A stretch of 64,000 nt of DNA from Atrina japonica. Taxonomy: Eukaryota; Mollusca; Bivalvia; Pterioida; Pinnidae. How positions within the stretch are numbered: the first letter of the stretch is position 1; the number at the start of each line of letters is the position of its first letter. This document shows, piece by piece, positions 11,610 through 40,659 of the stretch. The position numbers and the translations under genes are program-made. The notes under the pieces were generated by a model. That model saw nothing but the letters and a program-made list of their open reading frames with translations. It was not told where the DNA came from and ran no database searches. The stretch covers positions 4,418,001-4,482,000 of the forward strand of contig BROG01000003.1 of assembly GCA_030159075.1 (NCBI GenBank), read 5' to 3'.

Positions 11610-12680
11610 CAAAGACAATGGTGTTAATGTTCACTGATGGTGAGATAACTGATTACCCTAGAAAAGCCACAATGTTAAATGTACCTTTTTAAAAAAAGGA
11701 CACGTAAAATAAAGTAATGATTCAAACACATTTGAGATTTTTTAGATATATTTTATAGGAATTTTTTGTATTTCCTCAAAGTGTTGCTTTAAAAATGTGA
11801 AGACCTCCCAAAAGAGGCCTTTATTTTACCTTATTGGATTAACATAATGGAAATATAATGGAAATGGTAAATTAATTAGTGTGGATATTAATGAAAGAAA
11901 AGTTAGTGTATGAGATCATAATGATATGTCTAGCTGATATTGGTTCTGCTGTTTAACAGGATGTCTTGTTTATAATATGCATGCATGGCAGCGTGATGAT
12001 ACTGGCAGGACGTTCATGTATATAATTAATTGATTGCTTGTTTGGTTTTGCTTCACCTCCAAAATTAAAAAGTCATGACCTTTGTGCAAAGCTAAATACC
12101 GGTTAGTTGAATATGGTAAATTTGCAACATTATTTCAAGAGTTCTTGACAAGTAACCACTTTTCCTAATTACATCTGATGACTTATGTGGGTAAGATTTT
12201 TGGAATCCCGAGGATTGAGATTCCTTTGTCATACACACATGGTAAGGATAATGTGTTAAATACATGTATATGTAGATCTACACAAATGAAATCTGACATT
12301 ATGCACAGCATTCTAGACGCCGCAGACAGCCTACATCATAAATTTCATTGTGAAGTCATAGCGCGTGTAGCTTGTCAATATCCTAGGGGCTGACAAGGAA
12401 ATCATTCCCCGTTAAAACGAAGGAAAAATCTCGGAACAATTGGAGAATGCTCATTCAACAACTGTATGGCATTAGAATGGAAAGTAACGAATAATTTGGA
12501 TGAGACTTAAAACGAGATTTCGTGTCATGGTGGTCATGGAATGTACAATTACCCTCAATGTAATGACGTCATGGCAACTGAAAAAATAGCACTTCACTTA
12601 AAGTTGGTGACATTTCCATATAAATGAAAATTATTGGTGGGATGTAAAGTAACATATATCCTCACATATTTCATAGGAAT
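11610..12680. other. Intergenic DNA, nothing recognised
   Basis: AT-rich sequence between the ankyrin gene and a retroelement tail. A 71-codon open frame at 12178-12393 has no recognisable domain and no supporting splice context; I treat it as chance. Confidence 0.5.
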
Positions 12681-12682
12681 TT

Positions 12683-12830
12683 GACTGACTAACGGCGGCT
12701 GTGATCGGTCAACAGGGGATGATTACTAATCCATGGCACCTGATCTCACCTCTAGATTTAGACAGATCCGTGTTTGTCCAATATTCACCAGATTTTTACA
12801 TTGTATCTTGGACAGCCAGACGATTAATAC
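12683..12830 (+). mobile_element. Retroelement 3'-tail fragment (R300 family), plus orientation
   Basis: Matches the reverse complement of the R300 tails at 23045, 27775 and 33841: blocks CGGTCAACAGGGGATG, CCATGGCACCTGATC and CCGTGTTTGTCCAAT occur in the same order. It is the only copy of the seven lying in + orientation. Confidence 0.75.
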
Positions 12831-13439
12831 TTTTGTATCTTTGATTTTTATATATGTATGTAAGTCTGAACACTGAAGTCAATGACACATATCTATACAT
12901 TTTACAGAAATACTTTTCATTTGTTCTTACGATATGAGTTGATTTCTGTGTCTGCTTTAAAAAGTCCTTGTCACACAATGTCGTAAACGTTTCTTCTAAT
13001 TGAACCCTTTTCGTATCAATGAAAGAGTATGGAAAAGTATAGTCATATTAAATTTCCAAAGATTACAACTCAAAGTTCAGTGTAGTGTATGCAAATTTCT
13101 GATTTGGACAAGTTTGCAACAATTATTCAGGCTGGATTTGATAAAATTACGAATATATAGTTGATTAGATTTTAATCCACACTACACATACGCGCGCGCC
13201 TGTGAAAAAGAAACGCAGGGTAACTTAATATGCGCCAATTACTATTATTAATTACTCATCCTAAAATTATGGCAAGCAGCCATCCGAGTATCTTTAACAC
13301 TGTGCACTAACATCGGCGTCTGAATTTATTCAACAGTGAAATGTATGAGGTCACAAGGTGAACGTAAACGGGCGAGGCCCAAGGAACCTTAAGGTGCTCA
13401 CCTTGTAAATTAAGTCAATAATGCAACCTTGCAATCGAT

Positions 13440-14230
13440 ATTTTCTATTTAGATGGGTGCCTCTGATCTTGACTTTTGACCCCACCACTTTGAAACTATG
13501 TCACAAGGATCTTTAAATAATTCCTAACAGTTTATCTTCCCATATATCTTTGTACTAAAATAGCAATCATCTACCCTATATTTGAAAGAAATCATTTTGA
13601 GGCCTTTTGGTCATCAATGGATAATAGCCCATTTTCATTTACAAACATTATGTGACTTCAAAAATGGGGATGGTTCTTGGCAAGTTTGGTTAAATTTGAA
13701 CTATTTATTCTTCGGGAAAAGTCATAAAATACTTAAATAATATTAAAAACTAATATGTTATGTTTACTGTGCCGTCCGTGACATTGATGTGTGGCCTATA
13801 CCATGAAACTCTGTGACAATGACTTTAGATAATCCCTAACAATGTTGAAATACAACTTTGTTTACAAAATTTCAATCATGCATATCAAATTTGAAAGAAA
13901 TCTTATTTGTGGTTCATGATAAAACCATTGTAGCCTCTATGGGTACTGGCCACTTTTTATTTGCAAATATTATGCAGTTTCACAACGGGATATTTCCTGA
14001 CATGTTTGGTAAAATTTGAACTATTGATCCTTCAGTCAAAAGTATCTAAAAGATGATAAAAATATATTTTTTGTTTACAGTGTGTTTAAACAGGTGTCTG
14101 TGACCTTGACCTTTAGCCGCATGACCTTGCAATTTTGTTACAATGATCTACATATTAACACATGTATAATATGTCTTTGTATACAAAAAGACAGTTTTTA
14201 GTCACTAAGTCATTTGTTTAAAACCATCTC
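13440..14230. repeat. Two to three diverged ~320-base tandem units (GACCTTGACC type)
   Basis: Each unit opens with a CTTGACxTTxGxCCxxxxxACC block, then GTCACAAGGAT-like text, ATTTGAAAGAAATC, and ATTTACAAA-ATTATG, and closes with TTGAACTATT and TTTACTGTG. Units start near 13450, 13780 and 14092, the last truncated. No ORF. It resembles widespread mollusc non-coding repeats, but family membership is not tested. Confidence 0.7.
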
Positions 14231-15371
14231 GTACGTTATCTAAAGCGCCCGCTAAAAGCTCAATCATGAAAAGATTTTGGGGTTTTTTTTAGCAAAAAAT
14301 ATTGACTTAACAATTGTGCAAACCAAATTTGATCTGATCATTGATAATACTAATTCTATTTTTAAGGTGTACTATGTTTTGGACCCTATTTTATCCTTCC
14401 GGAACCACTATGGGTACTAACCCCTTTTAAACTGCAAACTTGAAGCCCCTTCCCAGGACCAAGCTCCCTACTAAATATGGTGGAATCTCCTGTTACTTGG
14501 GAAGAAGACGTTTAAATGTAAAAGTTAACGGACTGGCGGCGGATATTTGGTCATAGCAAAGCTCTAAAATGCTAAGCCACCTAAAGATTAATGATTACAA
14601 GTTCGTCAAAGCATCTTATCATAAACACTTGGTACTCTGGAGAAATACACTGTCCGCGTAACAGTCAAATTTATTTTTTGCAATCATGGTACTACTGATG
14701 GGCGTTCAAAGGGATGTTACTATTGAATTGCTCGTGCAAGGACAAAGGAAGCAATACGTTGCAGGTGTGAATCTTTTTCGCAACAGACCAACTTCTCCGT
14801 TGTCTGAGAGAAACTAGAAGTTTTGCCGACCGGCATATATATATACATTTTGTATTCGAAATCATAAAAAAGTTAACAAATCAATGAATAACAATATCTA
14901 TTTATTTTCAAATAAAAAACACGAGATTAATAAATCACGCAGAATAGCACAGTTATGTAATCTATACAACAAATGTACAATATGAAATTTACAATTTCAA
15001 TTCTCATACAATTTGGTTTATAAAAATAAACAAATATTCAAAATAAAACAAGTGAAGAAAACATCCGTGTTTCATGTACAACTTCTTAACAAACAACATA
15101 AATGTTATTGAAAACATATGGAATATAAAGATTAACAACAATTAGTAACACGTTGATCTATCCAAACCCAGACCATTTTAACAACTTGATATCACAGACA
15201 CTTTTTACTAAAATATTTATTACACTTACCAATACCTAAAGAATAATTATAATGTAAATATTTACATAACGAGCAATACAACGATCCAATAGCTCGCTTC
15301 TGATATGCACATTTATCAATATATCAGTACAAACCGATGTTTTCCTTTTACTGTTTTTACATACTCAGTAA
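14230..15371. other. Intergenic and 3'-flank DNA between convergent genes
   Basis: 14380-14560 looks like the end of the preceding repeat (GGACCAAGCTCC, then AAATGTAAAAGTTAACGG). From 14870 the sequence is very AT-rich and featureless and probably lies beyond or within the 3' UTR of the minus-strand secreted-protein gene. Confidence 0.45.
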
Positions 15372-15377
15372 TTTATT
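15372..15377 (-). terminator. Candidate poly(A) signal of the secreted-protein gene
   Basis: AATAAA on the minus strand, 231 bases after the stop codon. Further AATAAA motifs occur at 15216-15221 and near 14900, so the exact 3' end is uncertain. Confidence 0.4.
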
Positions 15378-15607
15378 TATGTTCCCAGTACAATATTTCA
15401 GAGTGAGTAGTACGTACTAAATATTGCGAACCAGATATTATACACGATACAAAAACGACAACAACAAAAAAAATAAACAAGGAAAGGGACTAACTTTCGT
15501 TTTTAAAAAGCAGAATACAATGACGTCATTAGAGAAAATTTACGGCACGATATGCTAAATAAATAAATACATGTATATTCCTTATAAGTAAGAAGATCAT
15601 AATTTCA

Positions 15608-32645
<17,038 letters not shown>

Positions 32646-32796
32646 GTCTTCTCCCACCACTGCTGGTATGAACAACAATCTGACTCGAATCTACCTATTA
32701 CCGTATGACATCAATTAATCATCGTTATGGTTACCTGTAAACCATCCATTGCGGTTAGAGGTAGGCTAGCATTTACCTTTACCGTGCTATTGATTT

Positions 32797-32808
32797 ATTC
32801 TATATAAC
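32797..32808 (-). promoter_or_regulatory. Possible TATA box of the secreted-protein gene
   Basis: The minus strand reads GTTATATAGAATAAA about 155 bases upstream of the start codon, leaving room for a 5' UTR of roughly 120 bases. AT-rich background makes chance likely. Confidence 0.25.
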
Positions 32809-33354
32809 AGCAAATGCATAATTAAGCCTAAAATGCTTAGATGACTTGAAAAAATATGCAGGGTGAAAGGGTTCCAATTATACCTCAGAGAAATTTTAAA
32901 TGTAGAACGAACGTTTTACTAACATCATGACCAAATATCTTATTACTAATACATCACTTGGGTAATTTATATCTTTTTAAAGACAAAGCATGTGTAAAAT
33001 TTGTCATAATGGGTCCAATGCTTTTAGATACATTATTCAAAACTATTGTATCAAAACCAATACAAAGTCATTGTTTTCAAAAGATGTATCACAAATGATG
33101 TCATGGCAATAGATTCGGTTCAAACAATGGAAAACGTCACAAGTTACAAAACAGGACATTGAATGTGTTTTGTACATTTAGAGTCAGCAGAGTACAAATG
33201 TGAGGAGATATAAATAGAAAAGTGATGGCTTTTCACATCAGATCAACAAAAAACAGGAAATACCAGAAATACCCAAAAGAACTGAATACTTAATCGTTCA
33301 CGTACCAATATAATTGTCCACGACTCATATCGTCAAAGTCTTATTATCAGTTAA

Positions 33355-33838
33355 GGCTAGTTTTTCTCAAGTTCAACATAGTTTTTCTCAGTAAAACCTA
33401 GTATTTCTCCAGTTAATGTAGGTTGCGAGTTGATCCTATTTTTTCTCACGTTACTCCTAGTTTTTCTCGTAACGTAAATTAGCTGGAGATACACTAGATT
33501 TAACTAAGAACAACTAGGTTTAACTGCGCCAAATCCTCATTAATGTGATTGTGGCGCTGTAAATCCTAGTTTTCCTTAGTTAAACTAGGTTTTTCTCAAG
33601 AAAAATTAGTTTTAACTTATTTTTGTGATTTTGGCACATTTAAATCTAGTTTTTCTCATTTAAACCTAGTTCTCCAGTTAATGTGGGTTACTGAGAAAAT
33701 CTAGATTTAACTGAGAAAATCTAGGTTTAACTAGAGCACGCCGAAACTACAAACATGAGTAAATCCTATTTTGTCTCGAGATAAACTTAGTTTTTCTCAG
33801 TTAAACCTAGTGGTTCTCCAGTTAAAGTGGGTTACGAG
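33355..33838. repeat. CTAGTTTTTCTC palindromic repeat block, part 1
   Basis: Repeats of AAACCTAGTTTTTCTCAG and its reverse complement CTGAGAAAAACTAGGTTT alternate at 15-40 base spacing, with interposed GTTAATGTGGGTTA and ATGTGATTGTGGCGC. The transcript of either strand would fold extensively. Related blocks at 34166, 43100, 43425 and 44285; a degenerate one near 37600. Confidence 0.85.
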
Positions 33839-33840
33839 AT

Positions 33841-34163
33841 CAATATAAAAAATCTCAGATACCGAAGTATAAACCAATAGAGTGTCCAGGACATAGATAC
33901 AAATCCGGTAAAAATGGACAAACACGGACCTCTTGAAACCAAGAGGTGGGATCAGGTGCCATGGAGGAGTAAGCATCCCGTATCGACCGGTCACACCCGC
34001 CGTGAGTCCAGAGTCAAGTCCAATAAAACACGTGAGGAGTGTATCCTCGACACAATTGGTACAGACGTCTCAACAACCGCCAACGAAAAGGCAACTCAAC
34101 ATTTCACTTATTGAAACAGGGTAGCTGCAAACAAGAATATTATACCGACCGTAAAATTTTCAA
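33841..34163 (-). mobile_element. R300 retroelement tail inserted in the CTAG repeat block
   Basis: The minus strand carries KFYGRYNILVCSYPVSISEM, the rest of the short ORF end to TGA, and the full family tail. CTAG-motif sequence lies on both sides (ending GTTACGAGATC before, resuming TCAATCTAATTTTTCTCC after), so it inserted into an existing block. Confidence 0.82.
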
Positions 34164-34165
34164 TC

Positions 34166-34470
34166 TAATTTTTCTCCAGTTAATCCTAGTTTTTTGTCGT
34201 GGAAGTGAAGAAAACATGATTTAATAGAGAAAAACTGGGATTAACTGTGCCAAAATCATATTATTGTGGTTGTACCGCAGTTAAACCTACTTTTTTCTCA
34301 GATAAACTAGGTTTTTCTCAGGAAACTAGGTTTAACTCATTTTTGTGATTAAACGTAATTTTTCTCGGTTAAATCTAGTTTTTCTCCAGTTAATGTGGGT
34401 TACTGAGAAAAACTAGGTTAATTGGAGAAAAACTTGGTTTACTGAGAAAAACCAGGTTTAATTAATTAAT
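34166..34470. repeat. CTAGTTTTTCTC palindromic repeat block, part 2
   Basis: Continuation of the 33355 block after the insertion, with the same alternating direct and inverted motifs and a closing GTTATTATGGCGTGCAATA. Confidence 0.85.
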
Positions 34471-34551
34471 GTTATTATGGCGTGCAATACATATCTAATA
34501 CTATATTTTCACGTACATTATTTAGAACTAATTGTTTGCATATTTGTTTTT

Positions 34552-34740
34552 TAGTTATATGGTGGATGAGAGAACCTGGTTTTGATGTACCAGGGAAGAG
34601 ACCATCAGCCTGCCGAAAGTAATCTGGCAAACTTTCTCACAATATCAGCCCAGCTTCCAGCGGGGTTCAAACCTGTGATGACAAGAGCTGAAAGATTTCA
34701 TGGTTCAAAGCGCGATGTCTTGGCCCCACGAACTAATCAA
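34552..34740 (-). mobile_element. SINE family B copy (minus)
   Basis: Complement of family body and head: GTACCAGGGAAGAGACCATC, GGCAAACTTTCTCACA, TTCCAGCGGGGTTCAAACC (box B) and CAAAGCGCGATGTC. The 3' end is present near 34555 (TTATATGGTGG). Confidence 0.8.
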
Positions 34741-35070
34741 ATACATTTTAACGCTTTGATTTATCAATGTTTTCCATCTCTGCATAAAGAGACACACCAG
34801 TTTCCTCAGCTTTTTATCTGTGCTTTGGGCTAATGCATGGAATTGTCTTTAACATGCTTTATCTCATCTGGAAATTCAATGCTTTTCTACCCCGAACATT
34901 TGGTGAATAAACACTCACTACGTTTAAAGTCTCGGGCATCGTCCGGTCCTTGTATTCAAACCAGGGACCCTCAGCGTTCAAGTTGTGTGCTCAAAACTAC
35001 AGCTATACATATACATAATTATGGTGATACTTGGTAAATACGATTTGTGTAATAAACAAAGAAAAGAATA

Positions 35071-35198
35071 TAAAAATCTCAGATACCAAAGTATTCATCT
35101 TCAGGATGTCCAGGATAAAAATAGGACCAACATGGACCTCTGGAAATCAAGAGGTGGGATCAAGTGCAATCCAGGAATAAGCATTTCCTGTTGAAACC
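35071..35198 (-). mobile_element. R300 retroelement tail, short fragment
   Basis: Only the terminal part of the tail remains: AAATCTCAGATACCAAAGTA, GATGTCCAGGAT, and ATCAAGAGGTGGGATCA, in the same orientation as the other minus copies. Confidence 0.75.
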
Positions 35199-35427
35199 AC
35201 AGAAATGATTTCAAGAATGCACAACATCTGTCCATACAAAGGTTACAAATCAAAACACTAATATGATTTACAGGACAATGTATGTCTATGTTCGTAGCTA
35301 TAATGGGCAAATTAAACGTAATCACGTATATGCGTTCAGTATTTATTGATTATATTGGCGCTGTAGACATTCGTCGTTGTCATCAACAGGCCAATGTCTA
35401 ATTGATTTCGATATCATTTCATTATCA

Positions 35428-35665
35428 CCAGGGGTCGAGTGGTTAGAGCATGGCGCGTCTAGTCAGTGCAGGTTGGAGCCCCGCTGGATGCTAATCTGGT
35501 TTTTGAGAGACAATTTACCAGTTGACTTGCGGAAGGCCGGTGATTTCTTGCCGGTAACCGAGTTCTTTCCTCCACCGTTCATTAAAAACTGGTCGCCACC
35601 ATGTAACAGAAATATTGTTTGTTGACTGTGGCGTAAAATATTATTCATAATCAGTCATTATCACA
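35428..35665 (+). mobile_element. tRNA-headed SINE, family B, near-complete
   Basis: Head GGGTCGAGTGGTTAGAGCAT with box-B-like GGTTGGAGCCCCGCTGG, then body ACTTGCGGAAGGCCGGTG, CCGTTCATTAAAAACTGGTC and 3' end GTTGACTGTGGCGTAAAATA. The head resembles a serine/leucine-type tRNA. Confidence 0.87.
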
Positions 35666-36164
35666 AGTTAGGTAGTCACTATTATTGTTGCAGTAGGTAT
35701 ACTAATTATGTACTATAATGTGTAGTGTTTTACTGTCATGTTTCCTCTGCGTTTGTAAATAATGACATGGTTTTTATGCTGTTGCTATTGTTGTTATAGC
35801 TATCGTCGTTATGCATTATAATGAAATGTATAATAATTTGGCATTTATGTTGCATTTCAATAATTTGGTGGAAGAAATGTAACAATATATCATTATGATA
35901 TTTGCCCTTATTAATATCAAACTATTCAAATTCAAATTTCTAACAATTGATTGTAGATCTTACTCTTGGACAGAAACAATGGTGATTGAAGGTTATCATC
36001 CGTAATCTGAAATCCCTGGTGAAAACCGTCTAGCCGATAGCACGGTTAACCATTTAACGCTGGGAACGACTACAGACTGGTCAAAACAGTAGAAATGAGA
36101 TTGGCATTTAGACATTAGGGGTGAAAGGGTTAACGCTGTACTTCACAATCTCAGGAAAATACAA

Positions 36165-36420
36165 AGTTCTTAATCCCTTAGATATACATAAGCATAACAA
36201 TTCTTAAATCCCTATATATTTTGTGAAAATTGCTGGAGAAACCTACTGGGTTTCGCATTTTATTAATTTTATTGATTAATTCAAGCTTGCCTTTTGTAAA
36301 TGAGTACCACACTGGACCTGACCTTATTTTCACCAAATACATAGGAATATAAGATTTTTATGACTATGTACAGCTCTTGTTTGTTGTACATCAAGAACAA
36401 GTAGTCAAAGTATGATACCA
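36165..36420. mobile_element. Family C foldback element copy
   Basis: Left arm around 36190-36240 (CATAACAATTCTTAAATCCC, then TTTTGTGAAAAT) and right arm around 36338-36400 (ATTTTCACCAAATACATAGG, then TTTTTATGACTATG) are inverted copies. The outer ends have decayed. Confidence 0.75.
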
Positions 36421-36444
36421 CACTCTCGTTCTATAAGTTTTCAT

Positions 36445-36575
36445 CTTTTTCAAATTGGAGATCAATTGTTCAGGTCTAACTGACAGAGACAGGAACGACC
36501 GTATAAGTGTTTATTTTGGCCCCTGTTTGCTGCAAAACTATGACTTTAAGATTATGTTTATGATATCTACATACA
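36445..36575 (-). repeat. Interspersed repeat family B310, partial
   Basis: Contains TTTTTCAAATTGGAGATCAA, GTCTAACTGACAGAG and ATTATGTTTATGATAT in family order. Confidence 0.6.
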
Positions 36576-36583
36576 AAACGGAA

Positions 36584-36688
<105 letters not shown>

Positions 36689-37797
36689 GGAAACATTAAT
36701 TTTATCCATTGTACTTCACATTTTTATATACATTGACTATTACGGTATTTGAAGAGTGACATTTTTATAAATAAAGATTTTCAGTTGTGCCATCTGTGAA
36801 CTTTTAAATGTATTTTGCATTTTATTTAATAAATTCTTTTACAACTTCTCAACATTTTAAAGTCCTAATTTTAAAATCAAGGTAATTGGATATTTGTTAG
36901 AATGTAAATGTAAACAATTCTCTGTAGAATTTGACATACATCCCATTATATTGAAATATTCATGTTAATAGTGTACCGGGTTTCAATATTACTTTAAAGT
37001 AAGAAAAACGGCCATTAAACGCAACGAATCGATTGTCGTTTTATATCAGTATGCTGTGCACATGAGCAACTTTGAGACAATATGAGGGCATGACAGAGCA
37101 TTTTGTACCTTGTTACAAGATATAAATCATGAAATCCTGACAAACATATTGATTTTCATTCGGTATAGATTTATTCCAAAGTTCCAGGTAAATTAAAATC
37201 TTCTAAATACTTGGCTGACATCCAAAAAATATGTTGATGTTTTCAACCAGTATATGAAACCATGCCAACCATGTTGATAATCTCATGTTTGTCTGTCTAC
37301 TATCTTAATGATATATTTTTCTTATATTAAATCATCAAAATCAAAAACCATAATGAACTTCTAGATTGATAAAATTTGAACGAAGACTTGGAGAAAAACA
37401 TTCAGTAAAAATTGGGAAGTATTCTTTACCGGAAATTAGTTTAACATTAATAATTAAGCATGGGGATTCTTAGGTTCTAACGAAAAATTGTGTGTATATT
37501 GTTGTTATGTTGATGTTTAAGTACACATTTGTCAGTTATATTTCATTTATATGGTATCTATGTCACACCGAATTCATCTCAATTATTAAACTTTGCTTTT
37601 CTCAGGTAAACATAATTACTTGTCTCCAGTAAATGGGGATAACATTGTTATGCCTTAGGAAAACTAGGTATATCCATTTAATATTTTGTTCACAGAATAA
37701 ATATAATGAGAAACCTAATGATATAAGCGTGATGTTTTTTACTTTCTAATCTATTGACTTTCATATATATTTATGGACATTAACTTGACCAAACTGC

Positions 37798-37852
<55 letters not shown>

Positions 37853-37945
37853 GCATACACGTGAATAATGCAAAATACATGTACATTAACTTGACAAAGC
37901 TGCAAAACACACACACACATAACACACACACACACACACGCAGTC
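37798..37945. repeat. Two (AC)n tracts with a duplicated flank
   Basis: AC runs at 37798-37849 and 37907-37940. Both are preceded by near-identical text (ATTAACTTGAC-AA-CTGCAAAACAC), so the flank and repeat were duplicated together. Confidence 0.9.
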
Positions 37946-38055
37946 TCTTTCGGGTACGTTGTAACCGTGTTTTCTATCCTCAGTCATTAAAAATTGGCAG
38001 CCATCTTATAACTGAAACATTGTTGAGTCTTGCTTTCAACGCCATTGAATAAAAA
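37938..38055 (+). mobile_element. SINE family B, 3' fragment
   Basis: TTTCGGGTACGTTGTAACCG, CAGTCATTAAAAATTGGCAG and TGTTGAGTCTTGC...GCC mark the family body and 3' end; head absent. Confidence 0.72.
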
Positions 38056-38524
38056 AAACAATGTGTAAATACATAATCACATGATGACAAAGTGAAGTAA
38101 TATTCGTGTGATGAATGTAGGCTATATATAGGTATCCATTACTGCAACAGGGGTATAAATGTGGTAAATATTAAAAGGAAATACTGGATATTAATGACAC
38201 ATACCATACACATATATTAATTACAAATTGTCTGTTTTCATCTTATTATATTCTACAACATATTTATAAAAAAACATTTATATTTAGCAGTTGTATCTAT
38301 TGAATGCTTAGCAGAGAATATTGTGTAGTAATCTGATATGCTATCATTATATTACGTTGATATAAAATATTTTTTCAGGATAAAGATCAGCTAAATCGGA
38401 AAATGGACGTAACTGACACCTCTACGGTATTGGAATTAAAAATAATGTATATGGGTTAGAAAACAATTCCGTTCAAATGCTGCTTACAGAAATGACTTTC
38501 GGTAATATAACAAATAATTTTTTC

Positions 38525-38705
38525 AAGCAGAATTTATTTATGTTTACTGTGGGTACTTTGGGGGAAGGAATTGGCAATATATCTAGATTTATTATGTGGC
38601 CTTGTAAGATACCACTTTTTCAAATATATACATTGATATTAAATTCTAACTGATGAAGTCTTATTAACAGAAATGATCGCCTTGAGCATTTGTTTTGTAT
38701 TTTGT
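38525..38705 (-). repeat. Interspersed repeat family B310, partial
   Basis: Shows TATGTGGCCTTGTAAGATAC, CTAACTGATGAAGTCTTATT and AATGATCGCCTTGAGCATT in minus-copy order. It abuts an R300 tail at 38714. Confidence 0.75.
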
Positions 38706-38713
38706 TTTGTAAA

Positions 38714-38927
38714 AAGGTGGGATCAGGTGCCATGGAGGAGTAAGCATCCCTTGTTGACCGGTCACATCCGTGAGTTCACAGTCAAAGTCGTATGAAATAA
38801 GTGAGAAATAAATCCTCGTATCAACAACCAGATTGTCGAACAGGTAACTCGACATCTCATTCAGTGAAACATAGTACATGCAAACTTGTTGACATTATAC
38901 CGACTGTAAAATTTGCGAAACTACGTT
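38714..38927 (-). mobile_element. R300 retroelement tail copy
   Basis: GGTGGGATCAGGTGCCATGG, GTTGACCGGTCACATCC and ATACCGACTGTAAAATTTGC are the family landmarks. The minus strand retains a degenerate VSLNEMSSYLFD ORF end. Confidence 0.78.
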
Positions 38928-38929
38928 TT

Positions 38930-39955
38930 TGGTTGTTGTTTTTTTTTGGCATTTAGTCAATCCACGTGCTCAGTGTAAGTACTTAAGTTGAGTAGGTTGT
39001 CAGTGTATAAAGGTTTTTTATTCAAAATATTTATTTTCAAAAGTATAAATTCACCGCATGTGAAATATTACAATATTCTGTTGTGAACGAACATGTAAAT
39101 GAAATGACCTGTCATTATGGATATTGCACGCCATAGACATTTCAAACCAGTACGTCTTATAGACGAAAACTTTTCCGAGCACACGCGTCTATTTCTTAGA
39201 CTTAAAGTTGCAAAAAAAAAAATTGACGCTTTAAACATTAGCAATGTTCTTAATCACTAAAAGGTTCAGTACTGTATCCATATTTTAAATTGAAGACCAC
39301 ACTTTGTAATTCATATAGCTATACTCCTAGTTCTGCATTCAAACTATCTAATTACAAACAAGTTATGCCTAAATATCAACCATTTTCAACTAAGTACCGT
39401 CACATGTTCATGTGCTTCGCTTTCATTCAAATACTATCTTATCAGACATGCATTCCCGGGGACGTTTCTATCGTCAAAAATGAAAACCCTAAAAGTCTCA
39501 TTTAAAGAGGTTCAAAATACCATAAAGGCGGGTCTGTTATTAGTTATGGATTCTGTCGAGGAACCAGCCATTTGTCTGAATGATTGAACAATGTTCAGTG
39601 GTTGATAAAATCTCGATATATCATATCGAGTATTTGTTTGTAAGGCACCTTACTATAATTGTCTTTTAGAAGAACTAGGGTTTAATACAAATTTTGGTAA
39701 CCCTACATACACACATAGCTCCTTTTCAAAAGACGAAAATCCTTCACAATTATGTATCAGCGTTACACTCTTTTGGTGTACCTGCAACATATACTGATTT
39801 AGAGCTACCATATTTATATTGGATTACTTCATAAGACCCCATTCATACAAAGATACATATCAAGATCCAGCAAATGTTCCACCAAACCTTCATCTATACT
39901 CTTTACTTAAATACTGACACTAGTTAAGGAAAAACTTCAACAATACTGTACCGTT
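38930..39955. other. Intergenic DNA, nothing recognised
   Basis: AT-rich sequence. A 71-codon open frame at 39290-39505 has no recognisable domain. Confidence 0.5.
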
Positions 39956-39969
39956 GTTTATTCCAGACG

Positions 39970-40234
39970 GAGCCGGACTGGCTCAGTCGGTAGAGCGCTC
40001 GACTCTGGATCGTGAGGTCGTGAGTTCGAGTCCCGCCGGCGGCAGGTTGAGACAATAAAAACTGGAGGTCCCATGTCACAGTAGGTGTCGGCACGTTAAA
40101 GAACCCTCACTGCTCAATGGCCGTAAGTGCCGAGCATAGGCCAAAATTTGTAGCCCTTCACCGGCATTTGGTGACGTCTCCATATGAGTGAAACATTCTT
40201 GAATGGGACGTTAAACTATAATAAACAAACAAAC
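39970..40234 (+). mobile_element. tRNA-derived SINE, family A, complete copy with target-site duplication
   Basis: The tRNA-related head (about 39972-40045) has box A TGGCTCAGTCGG and box B GAGTTCGAGTCC. The body includes GTAGGTGTCGGCACGTTAAA, CGAGCATAGGCCAAAATTTG and CACCGGCATTTGGTGACGTC, followed by a tail of AAACAAACAAAC. Twelve-base direct repeats TTATTCCAGACG flank it exactly at 39958-39969 and 40235-40246. Complete structure and perfect duplication indicate a young insertion. Confidence 0.95.
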
Positions 40235-40439
40235 TTATTCCAGACGTAAATCAAAAGTGGATACTAAATAACTAGACAAACTATTTCTGACAAATTCATA
40301 ATGTCGAAACAGACAACTTTTCTAATCTTTATACAACAATTCTGCATAAGAAATTAAAACAGAGACATTTTGATATTATACTACTTCGATTGATATACAA
40401 TAGCAAAACAGGTATCTACACAAGCAAATAAATTCTTGA

Positions 40440-40655
40440 ATTGCTTTGTATTTTGTTTAAATTGCTTGATAGACCCAGGTTTTCTTACTTGCAATTGATA
40501 AACTCGGTCTTGCTATTTATATTCATTTTCACAAAATGTATAGGGATATAAAATTTTTCATTCCTGTGTATAGTTCTTATTTGTTATTATGCATAAAGTA
40601 CAAGTAGAATAAATCGGAATATTTTGTTTGTAAACACAGCTAATGCCCCTGTAAT
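40440..40655. mobile_element. Family C foldback element, right half
   Basis: Ends ATTTTCACAAAATGTATAGG, then TTGTTATTATGCATAAAGTA and AACACAGCTAATGCCCCTGT, matching the right arm of the 2872 element. The left arm is lost. Confidence 0.7.
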
Positions 40656-40659
40656 TGAT

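Noticed and set aside
39970..40045. Possible functional tRNA gene
   Set aside because: The tRNA-like segment has both internal promoter boxes but continues straight into a SINE body with tail and target-site duplication, so it is a SINE head.
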